Below are positions 21,808 through 33,443 of a stretch of 64,000 nucleotides of DNA, piece by piece. The position numbers were made by a program, and so were the translations under genes. How positions within the stretch are numbered: position 1 is the first letter of the stretch; each line of letters opens with the position of its first letter. The notes beneath the pieces are model-generated. The model did not search any database and had not been told where the DNA came from. It was given only the letters and a program-made list of their open reading frames with translations. The DNA lies in the NCBI RefSeq assembly GCF_018873765.1, contig NC_057922.1, forward strand, positions 41,994,321 to 42,058,320, given 5' to 3'. This DNA is from Telopea speciosissima. Taxonomy: Eukaryota; Streptophyta; Magnoliopsida; Proteales; Proteaceae.

Positions 21808-22482
21808 ATGAAGGAGATGTTGGAATTGTTTCAACAAGTCCACGTCAACCTTCCATTATTGGATGCAATCAAGCAGGTTCTAGCTTACGCTAAGTTTCTG
21901 AAAGACCTATGCACTCAAAAGCGTAAGCTGAGGAACCAAACCCCCAAAACCATGCACCTCACAGAACAGGTAAGTGCAGTTATCACTGACCTACCCCCCA
22001 AGCTGAAGGATCCTGGTGCACCACTCATCTCTTGTGTCATTGGAGACCTCTCCATTGACAAAGTATTGCTGGATCTGGGGGCTAGTGTGAATATCTTACC
22101 TGGTTCAGTTTTTGAGAGATTTGGATTAGGAGAGTTGAAGTCCATTGAAGTCATACTTCAGTTAGCTGATCATTTTGTGAAAAGATGTCGTGGACTTCTA
22201 GGGGATGTTCTTGTGAAGGTAGATGATTTATACTTTCCAGTGGACTTCCTAGTCCTTGATATCGAATCTACCTCAGCCAAGCCTCCCCCTATCATACTAG
22301 GGCATCCATTCTTGGCGATCGCCAATGCTTGCATTAACTGCAGGTCAGGTGCCATGGACATATCGTTTGGGAACAAGAAGCTTCGGCTAAACATCTTCAA
22401 TGCATCCCTAGGACCCTACAGAGAAGATGAGTGCTTTGGTCTGGATATGATTGATGAAGCTGTATCTCAGTACACTTCCTAG
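21808..22482 (+). pseudogene. Protease of element D
   Basis: After KEMLELFQQVHVNLPLLDAI, a segment usual before Athila protease, comes an aspartic protease with LLDLGASVNILPGSVFERFG, where the active-site triplet reads DLG, a form common in Athila elements, and IILGHPFLAIANACINCRSG. Stop TAG at 22480; the frame continues at 22510 toward RT. It cuts the polyprotein. Confidence 0.85.
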
Positions 22483-22509
22483 ATCCTTACTAATGATCCT
22501 CTGCAGCTT

Positions 22510-24298
22510 GTGATGTCCTATGGAGTAGAAGGCTTTGATGAAGAGGCCTATACTGAAGAGGTGAATGCCATATTAGATCTTAAACCCTCTTCTAGGCAGC
22601 CTCCCTGGACCTATAGATATGAGCCTCTGCCACCCTTAGCTACATCCCCTAAGCCCTCTTCTCTGGAGTCCCCTCCACAACTTGAACTCAAGCCTCTGCC
22701 CCATACATTAAAATATGCATTCTTGGGCAAGGAAGAGATTCTGCTAGTTATCATATCCTCTGATCTTACTGAAAGGCAAGAGTCCCTCCTATTGGAGGTT
22801 TTATCAACTCATAAAACCGCAATTGGCTGATCTTTAGCTGATCTGAAGGGTATTAACCCTTCTGTTTGTATGCATTATATCTATTGTGAAGATGGAGCCA
22901 AATCCGTCCGAGATCCATAGAGGCACCTTAACCCTAATATGAGGGAAGTGGTGAAAAATGAAGTAGTAAAGTGGCTTGACGCGGGTATTATATACCCTAT
23001 TTTGGATAGTCAGTGGGTCAGTCCAACTCAAGTTGTCCCCAAGAAATCTGGAATCACGGTCTTCCCTAACGACCAAGGTGACCTTGTCCCAACTCGTACC
23101 ACTATGAGTTGGTGTGTCTGTATCGACTACAAAAAGTTGAACAAGGTCATGCGTAAAGACCACTTCCCGCTGCCCTTTGTTGATCAGATTCTAGAAAAAT
23201 TGGCTGGGCAGTGCTACTACTGTTTTCTTGACGGTTATTCGGGATACAATCAAGTCCCCATCTTTCCCGGTGACCAAGAGAAAACCACCTTCACCTGCCC
23301 ATTTGGTACATTTGCCTTTAGGAGGATGTCGTTCGGGTTGTGTAATGCTCCGGCCACCTTTCAAAGGTGCATGATGGCCATATTTTCTGACATGGTCGGC
23401 CATTCGCTTGAGGTTTTTATGGATGACTTCTCCATCTTTGGGTCATTTTTTTATGAATGTCTCCACCATCTATCTCTTATTCTTCAGCAATGTGTGGAGA
23501 TAACCTTATTCTGAGTTGGGAGAAGAGCCACTTTATGGTTCATAAGGGTAATGTACTTTGTCACGTAGTGTCTTCTTAGGGCATTGAGGTAGACAAGGCC
23601 AAAGTGGATCTGATTGCCAAACTACCCCCTCCCACGACTGTTAAGCAGGTCCGTTCCTTTTTGGGCCATGTCAGGTTTTACAGGCGTTTCATCAAAGACT
23701 TTAGTCTCATCTCCAGGCCCTTGTGCAATCTCCTCACCAAGAATGCCCCATTTATCTTTGATGAAAAGTGCCTGATTGCTTTTCACACCCTTCGGACTGC
23801 ATTGTCTAAAGCACCTATTATCTGGTCACCAGACTGGTCTCTACCCTTTGAGATCATGTGTGACGCCTCTGACTATGCCATGGGTGCTGTACTTGGTCAA
23901 AGGGTAGATGGGAAGCCATCTGTTATTTACTATGCTAGTAGATCCTTGTCTAATGCTCAGCTAAACTACACCACTACTGAGAGGAGCTCCTAGCGGTGGT
24001 CTTTGCTTTGGATAAATTTTACTCCTATCTTTTGGGCTTGAAGGTGATAGTCTTCTCGGATCATGCAGCCCTTAGGCACCTTCTTTCAAAGCATGACACC
24101 AAGCCAAGGTTGATCCGGTGGATTCTTCTCCTTCAAGAGTTCGACTTGGAGATTAGGGATAAGAAGGGGTCAAAAAATGTTGTAGCAAACCATTTATCCT
24201 GGATTCTTCTGGATTCCTCTCCCACATCGGAGTTGGTTCGGGAAACTTTCCCTAATGAGCAATTGTTTCCTTTTCATCGAAACCGACTCCATGGTACA
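22510..24298 (+). pseudogene. Reverse transcriptase and RNase H (5' part of pol) of element D
   Basis: RT: WVSPTQVVPKKSGITVF, CVCIDYKKLNKVMRKDHFPL, FLDGYSGYNQVPI, FGLCNAPATFQRCMMAIF and FMDDFSIFG (FMDD catalytic box, intact) up to about 23510. A frameshift near 23520-23600, then VKQVRSFLGHVRFYRRFI and RNase H ([42 protein letters not shown]). Another small frameshift lies near 23990. The coding region is cut at 24298 in a conserved TPWY segment by element E and resumes at 32824. Confidence 0.88.
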
Positions 24299-26159
24299 TG
24301 ATGAGCACATTTATGTGTGAAATCTTAGGGCATAAAGCATATATTTTACCACATTAGACAAAGTTACTTTGGTGTTTTCTTATGCTTTTCAGGTTTTATG
24401 TGAATTTTTGTGAAAATAGAGCAAAAGATGCTAAGAATAGCCTAAAGCGCCCAGAAGTTGAGAAAATCAAGTTTGGCTTTAGCACTGAAAGAATCATGCC
24501 AATTAGCCAAATTTAAATAAGATTATAGTGGGCCCCTTAGCATAATTTTGAGGTGTTAATGGTATGGATGCACAACCTATTGATTCAGCTTTGCAAAAAT
24601 TCAAACGGCACTTGATTCCGAATTGAAACGAAGAAGTTATGGTCGCTTTCGTAACGACGTGCGAAAATGGTCTATAAGGGTTTGTTTGTAATTATAAACA
24701 ATCGGCCGGGGACAAAGTAAAGCGAAAGTTTGGATTTGAGGGACTTTAGCATAATTCTCAGCAATTTTTTTGTTGGACGAGAGACTCCATTTGGAAGGCT
24801 CTGGATATTCCAACTTCAACTTGAGATATCTTGGGTTCCCGAACTCCAAATTGGACGAAATTTGGATATATTTTGGGTGATTTTTTGTAAGAAACACAAT
24901 GGTGAGGCCTATATAAGCACCCCATATTCCACGTTTTTTTTGAAGGACAGATTTGGCATTTCATTAATTATGAGTGGATTCCTAGTCATTACTCTCTCTC
25001 TCCTTCAACTTTCCAAGGGCACTTCTGGAATTCTACTTGGGATAAATTTATTTTGAAAGATATTTTATCATCTATGGAAGGTTGAAAAGTCAAAGATGCT
25101 TTGATCTCATTGCTTGGAGAAGATATCTACAAAGAAAAGGAAGCATAAGTTAGAATTAGAAATTTATTTTTCTAGAAATAGAAGGTTTATGTAAACAATA
25201 TTCTCTTCTCTCCCTCTTTCCATTTTTTCTGTTTTTTTTTCTTGGGAGTCAAGCAATGTAAAAGAGGAAGGAGAAGAGAATATTTTCTTTTCTTAGGGAA
25301 TATTTCTCTTACACTTCCCTCTTCTCTCTTCTCCTCCCTTCCCCCTATAAATACCCCCTGCTTCTCTTGTAAAAATTGTTCATTCACTTAGTGAAATTTT
25401 TTTTCTTCTTTTCCTTCTAAATTGTGATTTTTTGGCTTTCTAGTTTTTAGTTTTGATTTCATAAGATAGTCCTTTCAAGTTTTTAGATTTGATTTCATAA
25501 GATTAGTTCTTTCAAGTTCTTAGTTTTGATTTCATAAGTCTAGTTTGAAGGTTGTGATAGGTTTAATTTATGCTCTAATTTCAATTCATGTCTTCAATAT
25601 GGTTGTAATAATTCTAGTTTAGGTTTTAAGCTTCCTAGTCTAAGTTCTTAAGTTGATGACAAGACTTGAAGATTTAGAAGGGGAAGCCATGCAAAGTTTG
25701 TTCAAGTATTCAAGCTCTTCAATTACATTTAAACAAGCGTATCCAGGTTTACTCTCTAACTCTTAAACTCATTCTCCCTCTCTTCTATCTCAATCTCTCT
25801 TCTTCTTCTTCTTCCTCTATTTCTTTTATTTTTTTATGTGACTATCTATTTCTTTTATTTCCTTTTATGTGATTATTATGTGTGGCTGCATTTTTTATTC
25901 CTTTCAATTTGCTTTAGTTTGATAGGTTAGCTCATGTGTTAGAACGCCAATTTAATCCCCTCTTTGCATAATTTGTTAGATGCTTGTGAGTTAGGATCCG
26001 TTTGTTTAATTGTCATTAGTTTAATTTAGTGCTTTAATTAATTTTGGTTCACTTTGCATTACTTTTAAGATTAGTTAAATAGGGTGGTGTATATCTCCTC
26101 GTATTCGACCCGTAGCTACGATTGACCCGTACGCTTGTGATTTTATTTTAACTCAAACA
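24299..26159 (+). repeat. 5' LTR of element E
   Basis: Starts TGATGAGCACATTTATGTG and ends ..ACTCAAACA. TATA-like ctataaatacccc at 25345-25357. A roughly 31-bp module (tagttttgatttcataagat..) is repeated three times at 25444-25545. Confidence 0.93.
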
Positions 26160-26165
26160 AGTTTT

Positions 26166-26183
26166 TGGCGCCGTTGCCGGGGA
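26166..26183 (+). promoter_or_regulatory. Primer binding site of element E
   Basis: tggcgccgttgccgggga, a full 18-nt complement of the plant tRNA-Asp 3' end. Confidence 0.93.
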
Positions 26184-26829
26184 GATTATTGTCCATTTTA
26201 TTTTTTTGATTTTTAAGCAGTTCGAAGTGTTTTAGTTTATTATTTTCTCTTCTTTTTTTAAAAAAAAGAAAAAAATTATTTTTTGAAAACCTCTTCTTGT
26301 TTCTCTTCTGTTTCAAATAGTGTGCGCCTAATCTAAAGTCCTTCATATGCTTTAACCCTCCATCTTTTGGTATCCCTAATAGGATTAAGTTACCTATGAC
26401 GCTACATCTTGACTTGGTTGGTTGGATTGGCATGTGACTTATCTTTGGAGGTGACCACTCTTGATAACAGGAAAGCGACATAGTGAGAGCATTGAAAACA
26501 TAAACGTATAGTAGACCTCCACTCTACATCAGAATCCACTTGGAGTCGCCCATAGGTGGCTATAGAAGACTATACAGGTTCCCTTGCTATCAATCTATAT
26601 GGTATCCTTACAGCTTTTGAACCATTGTTTCGATTTTTGAGGGATAGATGCACTATCTACCTTGGGCTCCCTCTTGTTTTTAGTATTTTTTTTGTAAGTC
26701 ATTTATTTTTCTTTAATTTTTCTAAAGGAGACCTCAAATCTGTTTAGGTGGCTAAGGTGTGGACTCTTGATTCAAGTAGCCGTCTTATTAGAATACCACC
26801 TTCTCCCACCTTTGACCATACCTTTGACC
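26184..26829 (+). other. Leader region of element E
   Basis: Untranslated sequence before gag. Close to the leader of F at 35181-35752, including a shared stretch around tggaggtgaccactcttgat (26448, 35412). No gene seen. Confidence 0.6.
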
Positions 26830-28560
26830 ATGGGTGACCAACCACCTAAGACTCTTAAGGACAGGTTTTACCCTGTTACGGCTGTACAGCCCTCTTGCAT
26901 CAATCTGCCTGTTGTTACAGGGAACAATTATGAACTCAAGACCCAATTCATTAGTATGCTACCTCACTTCCATGGGATGGCCAATGAAGATGCCTATCTT
27001 TTCCTTAGAGAATTTAAGGAGGTCTGTGTTCTAATTAAGGTTCAAAATTTGACTGATGATGCAGTTAGGCTTAGGTTTATACCCTTTGCCTTGAAAGAGC
27101 AGGCCAAGAAGTGGCTCTATGGACTGCCTACTAATTCCATTACCACATGGGATCAGTTCACTATTGTCTTCTTCAAAAAAAATTTCCCTCTTCACAAGAC
27201 CAATAAACTCAAGAGTGACATACTCTAGTTTAGGCAGAAACCACATGAGTTCTTCTCTAAATGCATGGAGAGATTCAAGGACCTCCTCTTAGAATGCCCT
27301 TACCATGGTTTTGACTTGTGGCAGCTATACCAAATTATTTTTGAGGGTATCGACTTTTAGACCAAGCAACTTGTAGAGTCCATGTGTCCTGCAGGCTTTA
27401 CTTCTTTTTCTGAGGAGAATGATGCATGGACATTCTTAACCAACTTGGCTGACAAGACTTGGGAGTGGGAATCTTCCCAAGAGGCTGAACGGACCACTAA
27501 GGGGTATCTTATTGAGAGTACGACAGCAAAAGAGGCCAAACTTGACAGCCTCATTAAAAGGTTGGAGTCCATAATTCTTAAAGAGTCTATACCAGTTAAC
27601 CAGGTCAACCAGGTGTCAATATGCAATTGGTGCCATACCCCTGGACATCTTATGGAAGAATGCCCCAACACCTTTGTGGGTAATTCCAACACTGAGAATG
27701 TAAGTGCCCTTTACCAAAATAATCCATATAGCAACACTTACAATCCAGGATGGAGAAATCACCCCAATTTCTCCTGGAATCAAGGGAACCAAGCAGGCCC
27801 ATCCAACTTTAACCATTAAGGCCAGCTTGGTGTCTAATGGTCCAACGATGCACCACAAAGCCAAGGAATGTCTCCTAACCCCTTCCCCCCTCGTCCTCAT
27901 TTAGGACCTTCTATTAATTGTGCTAGGCCACCTCTCCTTGCTCCTTATCAGCCACCCCCAGGATTTATCAATACAGGAGAGGCAACAAGATTGAGTGAGA
28001 TGGAAAACAAGATAGCCCTTCTCATAACAGGTCAAAACAATATAGAGAGACAGCTCACCTAGCTTGTCACCATCGTACATGAGAGAAAAATAGAAAATTA
28101 CTTAGCCAACCTGAGCCAAATCTTAGGTATGAGGTTCGTATTCAGCAAGGTACCCAAGCTCCTCCACTCAATGTTGTACAAGGTCAACAGCATCAAGGGC
28201 CCTCCAGCCAGTTAAATGCAATATATGTTTTGAGGAGTGGCCGTGAGTATTAATAGGTTAGTACACCTAAATCTCTATCATCTTATACTCCTGTTGATTC
28301 TCCCCCTTCTGAAGAGGCCGTTGTAATACCTTCTGTTCCTGGTTCGTTTGATAAACCTGAAGTAATTTCAGATGATTTGGTTGAGGAAACCAAAGATGAT
28401 TCTGTTGAGAAAGTGAAAGAGACCACCCCTGAAAGAGTTTATACCCCACCTGCCCCTTTTCCAAATAGGTTGGTTAGCAAGAAGTCTCCTTCTGTGGAGA
28501 AAATTTTGGATGTTTTTAAATAGGTTCAGGTAAACATTCCTCCATTGGATGCTATAGCCC
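26830..28560 (+). pseudogene. Gag of element E
   Basis: Starts MGDQPPKTLKDRFYP at 26830. Capsid core: QFISMLPHFHGMANEDAYLF, FALKEQAKKWLYGLP, FFKKNFPLHKTN. Stops at 27226 and 27358 (TAG, from CAG by the look of the context) and 27817. The zinc knuckle is CNWCHTPGHLMEEC near 27620. Then come Asn- and Pro-rich linkers. A region from about 28100 to 28660 is read in another frame, so two compensating indels are inferred. It should form the particle. Confidence 0.85.
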
Positions 28561-29151
28561 AGGTTCCCGCTTATGCTAAAGTCCTCAAAGACTTGTGCAC
28601 CCAAAAGCGGACCACCAATGTGCCCAAAAAGGCATCCGATAGTAGCCAAGCATCAGGATCCTGGAAGCCCCACCATCTCTTGTACTATAGGCAACACCAC
28701 CATTGATCATGCCTTATTGGACCTTGGTGCAAGTGTGAACCTATTGTCTTATCATGTCTACCAATAATTGGGATTGGGAGAGCTGAAATCGACCAAAATT
28801 ACTCTCCAACTTGCAGATAGGTCGGTTAAAGTTCCTAAGGGGATGATTGAGGATGTCCTGTTAAAGGTTGGGGAATTTATCTTTCCTATGGATTTTGTTG
28901 TCTTAGATACCCAACCTACTGCCAATTTTAATGACCAAATCCCAATAATATTTGGTAGACCTTTCCTTGCTACCAGTAATGCTTTGATCAATTGCAGGAA
29001 TGGTCTCATGAAATTATCTTTTGGCAATACCTCTGTGGATTTTGATGTGTTCAGGTTGGGCAGACAACCTGATATGGATGAAGAGGTACATGGGCTTCAG
29101 GAATTCCTAGATGATGAGACTCTCTTTTTTAATTTTGATTCGGGATTTTAG
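28561..29151 (+). pseudogene. Protease of element E
   Basis: SCTIGNTTIDHALLDLGAS carries the active-site triplet DLG as in element D, then after an in-frame TAA at 28765 LGELKSTKITLQLADRSVKV and IIFGRPFLATSNALINCRNG. A TAG at 29149 separates it from X in the same frame. Diverged from the protease of D but clearly related. Confidence 0.85.
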
Positions 29152-29820
29152 GACTGTACAAAGGAATTGGAAGGTATTGATGATACCACCTTATCTGAGG
29201 TTTGGAGCATCCAACTATCATTGGAGCCCCTTGAACTGCTATCCACCTCCATTCCTCAACCCTTCATATTTGGTTTTCCCATTATTACCCTGTATGTTGA
29301 TTGGTCCAAACCTCCTAGGTTTGATGATTTTATTGAGGAGGACAATGTTAGTCATGATGCTTTTGAAGCAAATTATCATGATCCTTATTTGGCAACCCAA
29401 GTTATGCAAAGAGCGGATAATTTTATTGCTAGGATTGACTTGAGTAAACCTCCCATTTTTTATGATTATTTTGATGAGGTTATTCATAATCCTTTTATGC
29501 TTATTGTGATGCATTCTTGGATGGGTTTTGCGATAATGACGTGTTCTACAATGCAAACGGGAGAGACTGGGAGGATTTATGGCCTGAGTTTTAGTGCCTT
29601 CATTTTTAATTGTCCCATGTGGACAGATTTTACTGTTGGGTATTACTCATGTGTGCTTAACTTCCATATTATTTCTCGATTTACTAAAATTCATGGTCGA
29701 GTATTTTCTAGTTCTGAAGCTATTTCTATATTTACCAGCCATGGATTGAGATTTATGTTGCTGCCCCTAGCACTTTTTGTCGAGCTCATGACTCTTCATG
29801 ATCCTGATTATATCTGGTAA
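29152..29820 (+). CDS. Unknown conserved segment X of element E (217 residues open)
   Basis: Open from 29167 in the Gag-PR frame, where RT would be expected. Conserved with element F: KPPRFDDFIEEDNVSH, HDPYLATQVMQRAD, ARIDLSKPPIFYDYF, DEVIHNPF, GRIYGLSF and ISRFTKIHGR. A one-base loss after NPF shifts the middle 25 codons out of frame, and a second change restores it. The end is hydrophobic (GLRFMLLPLALFVELM), possibly a membrane segment. I do not recognise the family; it is not RT, RNase H, integrase, or a known Athila env-like protein as far as I can see. Confidence 0.55.
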   Translation, partial: DCTKELEGIDDTTLSEVWSIQLSLEPLELLSTSIPQPFIFGFPIITLYVDWSKPPRFDDFIEEDNVSHDAFEANYHDPYLATQVMQRADNFIARIDLSKPPIFYDYFDEVIHNPFMLIVMHSWMGFAIMTCSTMQTGETGRIYGLSFSAFIFNCPMWTDFTVGYYSCVLNFHIISRFTKIHGRVFSSSEAISIFTSHGLRFMLLPLALFVELMTLHDPDYIW

Positions 29821-30962
29821 GCCCCCTCATCCCCTCCCTTGTCCTTATTCTTTATTTCTGCATGCATTGAGGACACTGCATGAATTAAGTGTGGGGGGAG
29901 TGTGTTGGACTTAATTGCTGAATTTTGTGAATTGTAATTGTGGCGATAGTTTGGTTATGTGCATAAGTCTCTCTGATTGCAAAGCGAGAGAAAGAGGGAA
30001 TTAGGTGCCCTAGCATGCGAAATAATAAAAAATCCCTTTTCAAGGACGGTAGTTGGTTTGTATCCGGTGAGAGGGATTGAGTTGGAAAATATGAGCGTTA
30101 TTTCATTTGATGCCTAGATTTCTCTATGTATTTTATAGACCCCTTGATCTTTTGGCTAGTAGTTGAGACCAATTTGTTTGTGGCAAGGCAAAGCATGAAA
30201 GTGAATGAAAAAGAAAAAGAAGGAAAAAAGAAAGGAAAGTGGAATTCCTTGGGACTAGACAGGGTACCGTGCCTCATGAAGCAGGGTGACTTGTTAGAAA
30301 TTCCTTGGAAGGAAACTCAAAAAAAAAAAACTTTTGCATCAATGTCTCAAAGTCTTATGGATATATGCAAAAAAACGAAGCTACCAAGTATTTGGGTGTC
30401 TGGTATATGCTTCACCATGTCATTCAGAGAACAATAGTGGAGTAGAAAAAGAGTTTACTGTTGTGAAAGAAAAGCTTTTGCCTTAATGCTTGAAAAGTAA
30501 GTATGGTCAAAAATACTCAAAGCCTGAGTCTTGGTTCCATCGATGCTATGAGTGGTTTACCTGAAGGTGAGTATTGTTCAGAAGATATGAGGAGATCCCT
30601 TAGTCTTGATATATGCTAGTTGCTTGAATTGATGTGGGATGATAAAATTCAAGTATGGAGAAATCTTTGGCTCCTTGATCTTTAGTTGAGTATTTCTTTG
30701 AGATTGTGTGCACTATCTTACTTATACCATGAGAAAAATTTACATCATTCTTTTTGATTTATTGAATTTTGGGTGTACATTCATTGCAAACACCCACGAG
30801 ACACAACTCGTCCACTAGGGGTAACCTAGGGGTTTAAAGGCTTGTTGCACATGCTAAATGCAACCGTGATTCCTACGAAAGTAAGTTAGGATTTTTTGCA
30901 TTTTAGATTAGTTTTTCTTTTGCTTTGCTTAAGGATAAGTAACGTTCAAGTGTGGGGGAATC
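29821..30962 (+). other. 3' non-coding region of element E, with two purine tracts
   Basis: A purine tract gtggggggagtg (29890-29902) lies soon after the X stop codon; the true PPT tgtgggggaatc (30951-30962) touches the 3' LTR. Between them a block at 30785-30907 is nearly identical to 38187-38312 in F. A weakly open stretch at 30126-30437 shares about 45 residues (WNSLGLDR, CLMKQGDLLEIPWKETQK) with F, and may be chance. Confidence 0.65.
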
Positions 30963-32823
30963 TGATGAGCACATTTATGTGTGAAATCTTAAGGCATAAA
31001 GCATACATTTTACCACATTGAACAGAGTTACTTTGATGTTTTCTTGTGTTTTTCAGGTTTTAGGTGAATTCTTGTGAAAATGGAGAAAAAGATGCTAAGA
31101 ATAGCCGGAAGCACTCAGGAGTCGAGAAAATCAAGTTTGGATTGAGCATTGAAAGAATCAAGCCAATCAGCCAAATTTGAACATGATTACAGTGGGCTCC
31201 TTAGCATAATTTTGAGGTGTTAATGGTATGGATACGCAGCCCATTGATTCAGCTTCGTAACGGTTCAAACGACACTTGATTCCGAATTGAAACGAAGAAG
31301 TTATGGTCGTTTTCGTAACGACGTGCGAAAATGGTCTATAGGGATTTGTTTGTAATTATAAAAAATCAGCTAGGGACAAAGTAGAGCGGAAGTTCAGATT
31401 CGAGGGGCTTTAGCATAATTCTCAGAAGTTTTTCTGTTAGACGAGAGATTCCATTTGGAAGGCTCTGGACAGTCCAACTTCAACTTGAGATATCTTGGGC
31501 TCCCGAACTCCAAATTGGATGAAATTTGGGTCTATTTTGGGTGATTTTTCGCAAGGAACACAATGGTGAGGCCTAGGTAAGAACCCCATGCTCCACATTT
31601 TTTTTGAAGGACAGATTTGGTATTTCATTAATTATGAGTGGAATCCTAGTCATCACTCTCTCTCTCCTCCAACTTTCCAAGGGCACTTCTGGATTCTACT
31701 TGGGATTAATTTATTTTGAAAGATATTTTCTCATCTATGGAAGATTGAAAAGTCAAAGATGCTTTGATCTCATTGCTTGGAGAAGATATCTACAAATAAA
31801 GGAAGCACAAGTTAGAATTAGAAATTTACTTTTCTAGAAATAGAAGATTTATGTAAACAATATTCTCTTCTCTCCCTCTTTCCATTTTTTCTTTTTTTTC
31901 TTAAGAGTCAAGCATTGTAAAAGAGGAAGGAGAAGAGAATATTCTCTTTTCTTAGGGAATATTTCTCCTACACTTCCCTCTTCTCTCTTCTCCTCCCTTC
32001 CCCCTATAAATACCCTCTACTTCTCTTGTAAAAATTGTTCATTCACTTAGTGAAATTTCTTTTCTTCTTTTCCTTCTAAATTGTGATTTTTGGCTTTCCA
32101 GTTTTTAGTTTTGATTTCATAAGATTAGTCCTTTCAAGTTTTTAGTTTTGATTTCATAAGATTAGTTCTTTCAAGTTCTTAGTTTTGATTTCATAAGTTT
32201 AGTTTGATGGTTGTGATAGGTTTAATTTATGCTTTAATTTCAATTCATGTCTTCAATATAGTTGTAATAATTCTAGTTTAGGTTTTAAGCTTCCTAGTCT
32301 AAGTTCTTAAATTGATGACAAGACATGAAGATTTAGAAGGGGAAGCCATGCAAAGTTTGTTCAAGTATTCAAGCTCTTCAATTACATTCATGCAAGCATA
32401 TTCAGGTTTACTCTCTAACTCTTAAACTCATTCTCCCTCTCTTCTATCTCATTCTCTCTTCTTCTTCTTCTCCCTCTATTTTTTTTTATTTTTTTTATGT
32501 GGCTGTCTATTTCTTTTATTCCTTTTTATGTGATTATTATGTGTGGCTGCATTTTTTATTCCTTTCAATTCGCTTTAGTTTGATAGGTTAGATGTTCATG
32601 TGTTAGGACGCCAATTTAATCCCCTCTTTGTGTAATTTGTTAGATGCTTGTGAGTTAGGATCCGTTAGTTTAATTGCCATTAGTTTAATTTAGTGCTTTA
32701 ATTAATTTTGGTTCACTTTGTATTACTTTTAAGATTAGTTAAATAGAGTGGCGTATATCTCCTCGTGTTTGACCCGTAGCTACGATTGACCCGTATGCTT
32801 GCGGTTTTATTTTAACTCAAATA
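30963..32823 (+). repeat. 3' LTR of element E
   Basis: Starts TGATGAGCACATTTATGTG, ends ..CTCAAATA (terminal C to T). Followed by gtacg, the other half of the target duplication. Confidence 0.93.
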
Positions 32824-33443
32824 GTACGCAACTATAGTGAACTATCTCGCTGTTGGCCAATAACCTCTTGATTGGGATAAAACAACTTGAGATAAGTTTC
32901 TCTCTACTGTGCGATACTACTACTGGGAGGATCCAGAGCTGTTCCGATACTGTTCGGACCAGGTCATTCATCGTTGTGTCCCTGAGAGTGAGTTTTAGAG
33001 TATATTATCGTTTTGTCATACTCTCGCTTGTGTGGGACACTATAGTGGCAAGAAAACTGCAGCCAAGGTACTGCAGTCTGGTTTCTACTGGCCCACATTA
33101 TTTCGGGATGCACACACCTTCTGCAAGGCGTGTGTGAGATGCCAACAAGTTGGTAATCTGTCCCGACATGATGAGATGCCCCTAAGTCCTATCATAGTGA
33201 TTGAGATTTTTGACGTCTGGGGTATCGATTTTATGGGCCCTTTTCCTGCCTCATTCGGTAATGAGTATATTCTTGTAGCAGTTGACTATGTTTTGAAATC
33301 GGTAGAAGCCAAGGCTATGAAGACTATTGACCACAAGGAGATTATCTCTATCATTCAGGAGTATATTTTTAGCCGTTTTGGACTTCCCAGGGCCATCATT
33401 AGTGATGGTGGCTCTCATTTTCGACATTGGAGGGTAGGGGCTT
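32824..33443 (+). pseudogene. Integrase of element D, zinc-binding part and start of core
   Basis: After a YATIVNYLAV segment that continues the pol cut at 24298, and a stop, the frame 33032-33443 reads [33 protein letters not shown] (CxxC), then [14 protein letters not shown] and [14 protein letters not shown], giving the first two catalytic Asp. It is cut at 33443 by element F and resumes at 40058. Confidence 0.88.

Larger units (their letters stand above)
24299..32823 (+). mobile_element. Element E: non-autonomous Athila-like element (gag, PR, protein X)
   Basis: Two LTRs of 1861 bp each (24299-26159, 30963-32823), PBS complementary to tRNA-Asp, PPT, and a 5-bp target duplication gtaca/gtacg (one difference). 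It encodes Gag and protease, then a conserved unknown segment X, but no RT, RNase H or integrase. It probably relied on an autonomous Athila-like element. It lies in pol of D, in the same orientation. By eye the LTRs differ at 7-10 per cent of sites. Confidence 0.92.

Noticed and set aside
30126-30437. Second conserved small protein in E and F (37609-37887)
   Set aside because: About 45 residues align and one indel is of six bases, but a one-base indel follows and the wider region is equally similar as DNA, so coding is not supported.
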